The notes beneath the pieces are model-generated. The model was not told where the DNA came from, ran no database searches, and saw nothing but the letters and a program-made list of their open reading frames with translations. Below, one piece after another: positions 28,201 to 40,900 of a DNA stretch of 64,000 bases (position 1 is the first letter of the stretch; the number at the start of each line of letters is the position of its first letter). The position numbers were made by a program, and so were the translations under genes. Source of the DNA: Glossina fuscipes (lineage: Eukaryota > Arthropoda > Insecta > Diptera > Glossinidae); NCBI RefSeq assembly GCF_014805625.2, contig NW_023998415.1, positions 37,673,829 to 37,737,828 on the forward strand, read 5' to 3'.

Positions 28201-31200
28201 TTACTACTTATACGTGTCAGTAACGTTTATGATTTATTTCTGTACAAACATAAAAATTATTCAAAGCACATATATACAGGGTGGATAGCCGATTTTAATT
28301 AGCTATTATTGATAGAGAAATAAATATCAAGCAAAATCTTTTAAAATAATGTCAGACACAGCTCACAGCAGCACCGATGCCAACTAAAGAGGTTGGTAAG
28401 GCCAAGACATATTGTCTGGTTGCACGCTTGGCTAATATAAGATCGGGCATAATATGTTGTGTTAACAATTTATTAACTCTCGACAGAAAATGAGTAACAA
28501 CACAGCAAGACAATCAATCGGTTAAACAGCCACCCATATTGAAATCATAAGTAAAACTCCAATACAAGCAATATCTGCGGCTAAAGCAATCTTCGCAAAA
28601 CACAAGAAGAAATCGTTAACGAAACTATATATATGGCCATGCAACGTAAAATAACTAATGAATTCATTATGACTGCCAGACTTAAAGTTGCAAACACAAG
28701 CAAAGTGGAAATAATATACAATTTAGATGAAAACGACAAGTAGCTTAGATTCGGCTGGTACTATACACCGATATATCCGAAACAACAACAACCAAGTAAC
28801 ACGCACCTAAAAGTCAGCAATCACCATTTAAATCTTAGCATTCGCAAGCATTTTTCAGGTATTTTTCTTATGTCACATACTGTGTTCCATATCTGTATCG
28901 AGTAACTCTTAGATATAATCATTACTGATAACAGACTGATTTTAATTTATCCCTTAAAGATTTGCACAAAAATCTGATAGTCATTTCAATTGACGGTTAA
29001 ACAATCAACTATAACTATGAGCTAGAGTGCAGGCAAATTTTTGCATCATTTGCAAGCGACGCGACATACTTGATCTGCCATTTAATGGCAAATATGAAAA
29101 TTGAATTATGCCATTTACGCATAATGGCAGAACCATTTACATGCACATGTAAGCAACTGTCTATGTAAAGTATAGCATGCTATAGCGCGGAGATGCTGCG
29201 CCGTCGTACAAGTACGTGTTGACTTATTTTTTTTATAAGAGCGGTTATATGGTAAGACATTGAAAATGTTGTCCCATCCAATCCAAATTTTGCATATTCA
29301 TTTACTATACTAAAATTCGATATTTGGACTATCTTTGTTGAAATATACTAAAGTGGCAATCAATTTTTAATACCGCTCGTCAAATTTGATCAAAATACTT
29401 TGAATTTACAGTGGATGGACGGATGGAACAAAGAATGCATAGAATGCATACCTCTAACAGGCTGATGAAAAGAGGAAAAGAGATATGATTGAACAATATG
29501 ATGGTAGTAAGAAGAGTTGAATCTATTTCAAGTCCAAGTCCAAGTCCAAGTCTAAGTTATTATAATAGCGCACTGATGAAACGAGGAAAAGAGATATGAT
29601 TGAATAATATGATGGTAGTAAGAAGAGTTGAATCTATTTCAAGTCCAAGTCCAACTCCAAGTCCAAGTTATTATAAATAGCGCACAACTCACAAATATAA
29701 TGGAAGCTTGCGAAAAATCTACAAAAAATTGGAATTTAAAATTTTTCCTGCGAGTGCCCACAATCAAGATATATATGCAATAAAAGTCTAACAGAAATAC
29801 TTAAGGAAATTATGTTTCCCAGTGCGAGCGGCTGTTATTCAGAAAGTATGCATCTCTCACATAGTTAATATCATCATCGAGAGAATGCTAAATTTTGCGA
29901 CTGTATCGACTTCAACTTCGACAAGAGAAGATACAAAGCTAACGAAAAAGTAACACAGCACAATCACCGCAATTTATGCCACTTGAATTCATAAAACCAC
30001 TTAAAGCTGGCCTTAAGTGCCTAACACATTGAATACTTTCGCATCATTTCGCATCATACACGAACTGTCAGAATAAAATTTGATTGTGCATTTTTACTTA
30101 AGGTTAAACATATAGCTTGCATTGCTTATTGCATTTTTTTTTTTTTGTTTTAATTTTCTGCATGCATTTCCACTGACAAGCAAACAAAACAGTGATGCAT
30201 TTATGACAACAAAACAAAATCATATGGTTAATATTTCAAGCAGCTTTAAGATGATTATTTGCCTTTTGCATGGTAACAATTTCCCAGTGATAACGAGAAG
30301 TGGGCCGAACATTTTCATAATGGAAGACAAAAACTATACCTTCTTTCTATATAAAGGCATACTTTTCATGTGCGTATTTATGGAGAAGCGGGCCCAATAC
30401 GCAACCTAGTGTAGTATAAGTTTAATCTTTACATAGGACAGGATCCAAAAATAGGCGTACATGGACGACATTTTATGTCGAGTCCATTTTTGTATGAAAT
30501 TATTATAATATTACGGATCAATTCCCATCACCACATATTAAAGCTTCGACTTTTCTTCGCTACAAACGATCAAACTTCGTGAACATCCCTATTAGGTTAG
30601 CAATCAAAAAATAGGCCGAGACGATCCAAATTCGATAAAGTTAATTTTTTTTTTATGTTAAATTACTATTATGATATAATTTTTCTTGGGTCGAAAAACG
30701 TCACCTGTTTCAAATTGCATCAAAATGTCTTAAAAATTCCGACCTGCAGGTTAAACAAAGAAATAAACGGACAGACGGACAGACAGTGTTAGATCAATTC
30801 AAATTATGATTTTCAATCAACAGGTATAATAAAAGTTGGGTCTCTCTTAAGCCCTTCTACGTGTTACGTACGACCGCAATAACTTACTATACCCAGTACC
30901 GCAAGCGGTGTAGAGTATAAATAGACAAACTTAAATTGTGTAGGAAGAAGTTGTCTGCAAAATGAAAAAAGCATGCTTGAGGAGCAGTTAACCAATGCGA
31001 TGTACTATAAACAACAACAAAAATTTACAACAAAACATTGCCGGACTATCGGAAGCTACGTGTAAAGAAATAAGTGGGCTTATCTAGTAAGAATGATATA
31101 AAAAAAAGAGAAGAGAGAAGAGAGAAGAGTATGAACAAAAGCCCGCTTCACCACAATACCTGTAATAGGAAGACAGTATCAGGCAGCACTTGCTCTTCTG

Positions 31201-34200
31201 AGAACGCTACACAGGTTTTAAGAGATTATATAGCAATGAACCAATAAAATTCGCATAAGCACCTTGTTTTTGTTTATAGAACGGCATAGAACTTTGAACA
31301 TTCAACCACCTACGGACAAATGTCCAACGAAGTGGTGCGGCTAGTTGTCGAATGCGAATTCATTCTTCGAAGCCAATTAGAATTGAATTAGAAGTATGCA
31401 GTGAATTTTTGAATTTGTTCACGTTACAAACGAATACTATATTTAATTATTTTTCTTTTTTTTTAATTTGGTTTTTTTTTCTTTATTATTTTCTTCCCCA
31501 TTTTGTTAAAATAAACGGGTATGCGTTCAAAGTTCACATGAAAGTTGTATCATTAAATTGAATTTTGGCTAAAATAATTTGTCAATATGTCGCGAATATG
31601 AAAGTCAATTCGATTGGCTCGCTAACGTGCTCGCTGCACGTAGCGATATTGTATTCCTCATAATCCAATTTTTCGGTTCGCTGTTCTCATTTGCAAAAAT
31701 TTGCATATATGAGCGGGCGGCGGTCTATAAAATAATTGATCTTCGGGACTGTTAATTAGTTAGCAATATAATCGTATTAACTATTGTGAAGTGACCTGAA
31801 ATAATTGCAATTGTCTGTCCTTTGCTTAAGAAGAATCAATTTTCAAAGAAACTTTTAACTTTAACAATTTCACGCATTATTAATTAATGTTTATGCACAA
31901 AATAAAATCGAATCTTTCGGTCGTTTTTCAAACACAATGATTACAATGCAAGCTGTGCGTCCGAATGGGGTTTTCTTTTTTTTTTTTTTTTTTTTTTTTT
32001 TTTGTATAGCATCGTACGGCAATGCAAAATGCAAATGCATTCACATCATTGTGCTTAACGCTTTAGTTGCAATGTGTGTATGGCTTTCATTGTTATTTTT
32101 TGTAAAAAATTGTTAAAATTATTTGCTTAACGCTATTGAAAATTTTTCCTTATCGCTTAGATATGCATCCATTCACACATCAACACAACCATGTGTGCCT
32201 GCCTGCACGTTGTCAGTAACTAGCATTTATTTTTTTTTTATCGCTCTCTCTCTCTCTCTCTCTCTCTCCCTCTCTCTCTCTCTCCCTCTCTTTCTCCGGC
32301 TCTTTTTATGTCTCTCTTCTTATGTATATTTCTCACTTCTTCTTCTTCCTCTACCCCGTTTTATTTGAATGCATGGGAAAATCACTTGTTTGCCATAAAA
32401 ATTAAATTCATTGTATGTGTTGTGTGTGTCGTTTCAATAAATAATAATTCAACACGCAAACATTTAATAATATTTGTGTTAAGCCATGGAAAAAGTATTT
32501 TCATTTGAAATATTATAGACATATATATTCATTTACTCTCGCACTAACATTCTCCTCGTATGTACGTACAATGAACGGCGGGGACGGCGGGGACAACGGG
32601 GACGAGCAATTGTAGAGTTCATGTATGCTTTGCAAAATTTATTATTTAGACATGGCAAATGAAACTGCCGAGTGATATGTAACGAGTTAAGTTAAATTTT
32701 GATATTGTGTTTTTTTGTGGACTTAAAAATTGAATAAATTCACTTCAATAATATTACGCTACAATATAAAAGTAAAATTAATTTTGCAATTAGTTAGTTA
32801 GAATTCGATTTTTATGATAATATTTGATATTATAATTTATAGGAAAAGTATTATTAGACACATCAAAATTTATAAATATATTATGATAAACATGAATTGT
32901 TTAATCAAGTATTTCCCTCTGTACATGTCGATTAAGATTGAGGTTAGGTTTTCAAAACTTTGTGTAGAAAAGCAAATCTATCGAGGATGCGTACATCTTT
33001 TCTTTACAGCATTACTATAACATTTGCATAACTGCATTGCAACTGGGTATGCTTTTTGATAGTCTCCGAAAGTAGGCTTATCAATAGGACAAAAAGCAAG
33101 CGGGATTGCAACGCATCACTTATGCTTAATGGTAAGTCGTTGCGTGCCGATAAATTCATATGAAGTTGCGTGCACCAAGAGCACAACGCCTCCCGAAAAA
33201 TGTATTGCATGCTTATTGCGGATATAGATGGGCAATCTGCCCACGTTCCAATGAATGTCAACAAAAGTTTCTTAGCAGAAAGATGAATCTTATCCCATCC
33301 GTTTAAAAGGTTCTAAACTTTTCTCTCTACTAATTACAATTTTAATCTTCTGCTTCAATTCTTAGGATAGGAACCTTTATTAGACGGTAGGTAGACGAAT
33401 AATCGGGTAACCGAAAAATATCCGACATGTATTCCTATATATATACAATGAAATTGGAAAGAATGTGTTTTATGAGCACATTAATATTTTCTCATTCAAA
33501 ATAACTCTGTGCACCTGCTAAGATCGAGAGGATTCCTTACACCCCGAAGGACCCCAAAAGTAAAATCTGGCAAAGTGTCCAAGTCATACACTCAATCTTC
33601 TTAACGGAATTTTTAATATGCATTATAAACAAAATGACCTATCAGTACAAAACTGAACAATTTAACGCAAACACGTATTCTAGCTGTGACATTAAGAAAG
33701 TATTTATTCAGATAATATGCTATGTAGATCGAAACGAAACGATGCAAGATCGAGCTACCCAAGTATACGTTATTTTGTTCGCACATTCTGAGACATGAGA
33801 ATACACGATTGCCCTTGAGGCTATATGACGACAATATCTATGCGTGCCCTACACATCAAGCCATTCTCACGTGTCCGGTGTCTACACAAAAACATATCTA
33901 CATGCACCTTTAGATTAAAATAAGCTGAACGTTTACCTAAAAGCCTTAACAAACATCGTCGATACCTGCGCCTACATGCGATTTTTTCTATCGTACGAAC
34001 GTATAAAGGTGCATGGCGACAGGCATTAACTGAAATCATAACGTCAGTGATGTCCAGTGTTAGCACTGGACGCGCAATTACACTGTCAGTTAAGCTATAA
34101 GCAAATGTGAATAAATAAGGAAACGGCACAATTTATATCTGCGCTCATACGGCTTGTGCACTAAGCGTTCATAAAGGTGGGAATTTTTCGAGTATTTACA

Positions 34201-37200
34201 ATGTTTGTACAATGTTCTACGATGATAAAGATGTCGAACCAATAATTGTGTTAGACACTCGTATACACATATAAGCGTCAATTTTTAATGATCTTATCAT
34301 TAACGAAAATAATGAAAGGCAGCGAAGACTGCTCATGCCTCGTTGAGGTTTGTACCTTAGCTAAACGAAAAACTTGTTCACGGTTTTGCTACGTTAAATT
34401 TCACCCCGAAACAAAACAAGTAAGAAAGTTATATTCGGCTGGGGCCGAATATCACATACCCGCTGTCATTAAAATATTTAGCATTAGTAAAGGGGAGAAA
34501 GTTCACTAAAACGCATTGTAAAGAACAATTAGTTACCATAATTAATTTAGAATTAAAACACTTACCTTTTCGCATTCTACTCTTGAATCCCTTTCATTTG
34601 ACACCCATATCGCTGTTATTATCACGAAAAAATTAATCCACTATGTCGTGATGGCCACCAAATTTATTTTAGAATTAAGCAACTTTTAGGCAGATAATAG
34701 ATCTTCAGTTGAGGAATGTACAAAATAATTTCCATCATTCTGTCTTGTTTATCTTATCCTTAATAAGCATAAAACTTCAAAAAGTAGAGAAGAGAAAATT
34801 TAATTATTTGTAACCTTGTTGTGTGGGCCTGGCTGATACTTCCGATTTCTGTAGTAGAGCTTTTCGTAAAGTAAATGTGGAAAATTTCAACAAAGGACCA
34901 CAGGCCTGCTTGCAAAAATTGCAGAATACTTCCATCAAATTTGAAATCGATATCTTCATTGTTGCAAACAAGGCAGTGTTAACGACATATATCGCGCAGA
35001 CCCCACACACGGACAGATATCGCTTAATCAATTCAGAATTTTCACGCTGATGAAGAATACATATATCTTGTACATTTTGGATCGCCGAAGCCTCGTTTTG
35101 GGTATTGCAAATAAAACATGACAAAATGAGTATATCGCCCATCCTTCAGTGGTGGGTATAATTAATAAATTAACAAAATTATTATAAGGATCCCATTAAA
35201 TTCGAGAATAGACAAGAGAAGATCAGCTATGTGTCGTTGTTACGTTCACAAAACTAAAAAAGAAAACTATCTTTGTTGTGTGTGTGTTTGTGTGTGTGTG
35301 TGTGTGCACGGTATAAAATGCATTTGTACCGCCCCTCTCATCAGTCATAAAAAATGTCGAAAGAAAAACTTTACTCCAGATTTTTGATATGTTTGAGGAG
35401 GTGTTAAAGGCTATCGGTGATACGTACACTCTACGTTATGAATAGGATTTTTATAGTTTTTGAAAGCTTTTTTTTATGTGTTTTATACAAACATAACATA
35501 AATGAGTTAGTTTTCGATGTGTGTTTATGATTTCGATTTCTATTCAATTTTTTTTTATCATTTTTTTTTTACTTCTGGATGCCGTATAACTCCCAAAAAA
35601 AAACATCTTAGTAAACACATTATAATTAAATGTATGCTGGCTTGCGGGCTCATTGTGAACTTTTAATATATTGAAACGTAATTATTTTGTTCCCCGAAGA
35701 GAGGGGAAAGTTTAATGTATTAATGCGTGCAGCTTTTCTACTTGAATTGTTGTTAGCTTATTTTTTTTTTTTTTTTTTTTGAATAACAATATTAAACACA
35801 TACGTACACTATACTACAGTATATATAGATATATACATATATATATACATATGTACGCATATGTAAACTTTTAAAGTAATAACAGTATTTGTGAGTAGAG
35901 TAGCAGTGTGTTTATCATTGGCACCTGCACCTATACTTGCGGGTTTTCGTTTTCACAGAGCGCATGAGTGTCGTACAATCTCTTTCTAGTCAAAAAGAAA
36001 TCTTCATGTCTTTGATGCTTAAATCTTGGCAAAGGTCATGTTGAAAATTGGAAATTTTCCGGTATTCGTTCATATCACGCGACAAATCGTTTAATTGCCG
36101 TATTTTGCGTTTAAATTTATTGTAATTTTTTTAATAAATTATTTTGCGTTTTGTACATATATATATATATATGTGTGTGTTAACGAATGTGTTTGTATTA
36201 AAAATTAGGAAAAAATATATATAATTTGTCATATCACTTAAGTTGCTTTCCAACTATATATCTATTCGCATATAATATTTATTGAAGATTTTTTTTGGCA
36301 ATTTTTACAGAATCAAACACTTACAACCTTCTTACATACTTCTCCACACTTCGAATTTATCACTACTAATTTTTACATGATTAAACGGTAAGGACACTGT
36401 AAATTTGTCAAAAAATCTACTTTTTTCCTTTTAGTTTTTCTAATTGAGTTAAACCATCCATTCCTTAGGTAATCAACATATGTTATGAAAACGACAATTG
36501 TAGGTGTGGCAAAATTAGAATGGGGTAAATAGTTGATTTTTTTGAACATAACTATGTGTTCATGTATACGGACACTTGGAACTTTAAATACGTTTTTCTC
36601 GAATGAAACACGATAGTTGAGAACGGCACACGACACAACTCAAACAACTTTCATTTTCGCATTCGGATTTTTTGATAATAACTTTGAAATAGCATTGTTA
36701 AGTGAAACACTTACAATATTTTCGATAAATTTTATTAATCTAAGCTATATAATCAATACAAACAAGCTTTTGTTTACTTCTCTTCTTATTATTATTTTTT
36801 ATGTTTACATTGATTCGAAAACCATATATTTTTGTTTACATTTTACTGTTAAAATCAACGTGATAGCTCTACTGTCCATTGTCGTCACTACTTCGGAGCT
36901 TTTTATAATGGAAAACGAAAATAACGCTTCATTATCTCCATGTCTTCTCCCAAAGTCCTTATAAAAAGTAATGAAAGAAATTATTTGCAAAAAAACAAAA
37001 AACAAACGTTTCGATAAGAATAACGGCTTAGTGTATACATTAAAAATCGATGATTAAGCTTAGCTTTCTTCACAATGAAAACCAAATAACTGGAATCGAC
37101 TAGAATTTATAGTAAACACATTGAAAGGTGTTTGTTTGTTCGTTCGTCTTTTAAAGAAATTTGTAATGATATCTTTGAGTTATCATTTGTAGAAAATTTA

Positions 37201-37917
37201 TTTGTCATTGATCGTAAAATAGTTTCGAAAATTCGTTACGACCGGTCACTTGAATCAAACATTCGTTTAATTTGTGTAACTTTTAAAACGGAAAAAGTAC
37301 AAGCAGAACAAATGATTTATGTGATTTGTGTGATCGTTACGAATATTTATTTTCATTTAAAGGCAAGACTTAAAAGTTATATATACGCCATTAAACAAAT
37401 ATTATCTATTTATTTATTTTTCTTTTTAGAATATATTTTAAGTTAGATTTGAATGCAAGAGAGAGAAATATATATAAAGTCAAACTATATGAAAAGTAAC
37501 AAGGTGTGCTGTTGTTATTGTTACCACCCCGCACACTTTAATATTATATTAATTGGCTCTTCGGGCTATTAGCAACCTTTTTACGAAAACAAAACTGGTG
37601 TCAATATGTCTGCTTACAAAATCTCAGTCACGGATCCTTAGGTTTTTTTTTTTTTTTTTTTTTTGATATTATTATTATTTATTTATTTTTTTTTTTTCAG
37701 AGAACTTGTTCTGGTTTTAATTATTTTAACTCGAACGTACGTAGACATGCATATAGTGTGACCAAGCTTATAGATTCCAGCAATGCAGTGCTGCATTTTA
37801 AAACATTATGCTGCTAGTGCTTTCTTATACTGGCTCGAACGCTCTCCACAAAAATTCTCTCACACGATCAATTATTACATACATATATTCCAAATCAAAT
37901 TAACATTCTGTACTGAC

Positions 37918-37954
<37 letters not shown>

Positions 37955-40900
37955 GTAGTTCGTATATGTGGCTGCAAACCGACAAAGTGGTGAACGAAAG
38001 ATTAACTTCGTCTTTAGGAAACTGACAGTGTCATGTTGTCACCAGAGACAGACAATGTTCACTAATGCTGAGTGCGTAGCTAAACACTATCTTATATCAC
38101 ATTCGCTTCCAAGATAGTAAATTAACCCATTATCGTCTCCTTTCTTGGTAAAAAAGTGATTTTCTGAATAAATTTTGGTTTATTTTGTACCATAATCCAT
38201 TATGCCAAAATTATCCGCGCAGCTAGTCTTCAAGTATTTGTCCTTCTTTTGTGAATGTAGACAAAAATTTTCTTCTACTTGTGACTTAAGGTTTGACGCA
38301 AGAGTGGCAAAGTTACATCTCCATCAGTCTTTATATAGAAAATTAAGTATTGTCTGGTTAGGTAACTCTACTCTACTATTACGGAATTCGATTATTAACT
38401 CGGAATTTTCATAAAATTATCAAGAACTATATCTGAAATATACCTATTTGTTGCTGATCTGAAATAAGTTATCTACTGCATAATACTGCCTTAAGACTGC
38501 ACGAAAGTGTTAAATTTAACTCGAAAATATTTGGTCACTTTATACACAAAGACTATATCTATGCACACAATCTGTACATAAAGCGATAATGTATATATAC
38601 ATAGATTTGTGGAAATAATTTGATGTGGATTCTTTTGAATGGAGTTTTATATTATATTTTTTTCTTCTCTCTTTTGCCAAATCAAGTTTTTGTTATCATA
38701 ATTTTAAGTCAACTTTTCACTAGAGCTCGCCATTTAACGTATTTTTTTATCGTAATTACAATTAAAGTGTGTAATTTTTAATGTTTTTTCATTTTTTTTA
38801 TAAAAAATTGAACGAATTTTGAAAATTTGTATTCACCTGCCGTTGATTAAACGATAAAGAAATACAATTATAATTATAAATGAAACTTAATTGTTTTTTT
38901 AAATATAACTTTAAGCAATCAGTTGCTTTAACACGTGCGTTCACTTCAGACAGAATCTGTCCACCTTCTCTACGGAATGAACACTAAAATTAAGTTATTC
39001 TTTTTATAAAATTTAAGCTGATGTCTTTAGGATCATCTTGTAATTTTCTAGCTACTAAATTTCATTTATTTTAGAAGAATTTGCCGTGATCAATGGACAT
39101 AGATTGAATGATCAGATGTGCCTTTCGTTTAAAGTGAATACATTTTATAAACTTTATAAACACACGATGTCCGATGACACACACAGATGAATTTTTGCGT
39201 AATCGGCGCCCTCTAAAGAGTTAGACAATCCCAATAAGTTAGGGGCGTGAACTGCACTGCAAGAACTAGATGTATTTGTTGTGTATAACGCAATAAACCC
39301 GCTCTGGGGGAAAATGATAAGTTACATCGAACACTTTAAACATTACATTGTAAAAACGAGATCATGCTTTAAATAATAACGTAACCCTAGCGGACTTTCT
39401 CGCGCTACTAGGCGCTTGGTCGTAGCGAGTATTAGCACAACGAGACATTTTTTCTTCAAAATCTTTGACAATCCCTCAGAGAGATCATTGGACGTATACA
39501 TTCTTTAATCGCAGAGATCAATCTATCAAGTTCCGAGGAACGTAAATTGTTGTTTGAAGTTATTAGGCGCTGAGATCTTATTACAAACGGCTTGGAGCGT
39601 GAGCTGGGAGAAGGCGTGGGAGGTGAAATGGGAGAAGGTTTAGAAATAAACCATTTTCTTTTAACGACCGCATTAAATTTTTTCTTTGTTAAAGTCTTAT
39701 TAGCGTTTTCACTCTCATCTCTTTTCGTAATGGCGGATGAGTTCGCCAATAGAGGGAAATTGTCATCGTAGGAGTTGCCATCAAGGCAATCAAAGTAATT
39801 TGAGGAAAACTTCTCTTTCCCTTCTTTATAGGAAAGATTTTTAATTCACGCTCCCTATTCGAGCAACACTTGTTTGGACCGTTGTGCTCCTGTGAACTAC
39901 AGGACAAGCACGTCATCGTTTCACAGTTTTCGGGTTTGGGAGACTTCCCGCAGTTCAGACACCGGTCCTCCTTGGCCATTAGTATTGAAAGTTTTCAAAT
40001 AATCATAAAAGAAAAGATCCGAGCTGATATTCATACGTTTGCCTTCGGCGTTTTCGCTTGTTTCAACAAAAACTAATAAATTGCATTGTTATATACAATC
40101 GTACAAACTGATATCGTAATTTGGGATAGCTTTGGCATCCAAATGAGAAGGCTTCTTAACTGCCTGTTTTGTAGACACCGTTAAAATCATTAGCCTTTTT
40201 TCTCCTTTGAGAGATAAATCAACTTCATCCCCACCCATCATCGATCTCTTAATATGCTCAGTGGCATTTATAAAACAATCTGCAAAATCATCTGTATCTG
40301 TCGTAAATAGATCACTCCCCGTCTCCATAGGGAGATAGGCTCTATGCTGTTTTAGCTGCAATTCCGGCGAAATTGAAATCCGGACGAAAAAAGGAAAAAT
40401 ATAATATGTATATTAAAAAAAAAAAGCAAAACAAAAAAAGCGGTACAAATAACCATAAGCAAAAAATGTATAATGCTTTCGCTCTATTTCCCATCTTCGC
40501 AGTCGTTTTCTCATCAAGAACTTTATAATTTATTCTCTGCACTTCTTCCCCCTTTACTTATATTATAGCTGGAACATCATCTGTGGCTCGACAAGGAATA
40601 CAAGTCGTAGTACTGTTTTAGAAAAGGCCTTCGTTCAAAACGATCTCTGCATTTTAAATGATAGAAGATCAACATCTTTTTCAACTTATCACACTTTTTC
40701 GGATATTGATTTAACATGTTACCTCTTCATTTGATTTCCTGATGTATTTCTAAAGACCTACATAATAGTGCTCACTTATCAATAACCATTAATCTCAACC
40801 TTTCAAATTCGTCTGTTATTCTGGCCAGAACTAGTTAAATTCCTCGTAGATAAAACGGCTTGAATTAATTACTCGAAACATGCCGAGCCAATTCTGAATT

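Noticed and set aside
28600..28742. Short frame reading EEIVNETIYMAMQRKI and onward
   Set aside because: It looks slightly coding-like but is bounded by stops, has no relatives I recognise and no plausible exon signals.
32242..32368. Leu/Ser-rich 81-codon frame
   Set aside because: It is a translation of the (CT)n microsatellite.
34052..34071. 8-bp perfect hairpin GTCCAGTG-TTAG-CACTGGAC
   Set aside because: Too short and isolated to support an RNA gene or regulatory site; expected by chance in a window of this size.
36617..37446. Hydrophobic open frames of 115 and 104 codons, considered as chemoreceptor-like pieces
   Set aside because: Composition follows local AT richness, with no conserved motif and no exon partners.
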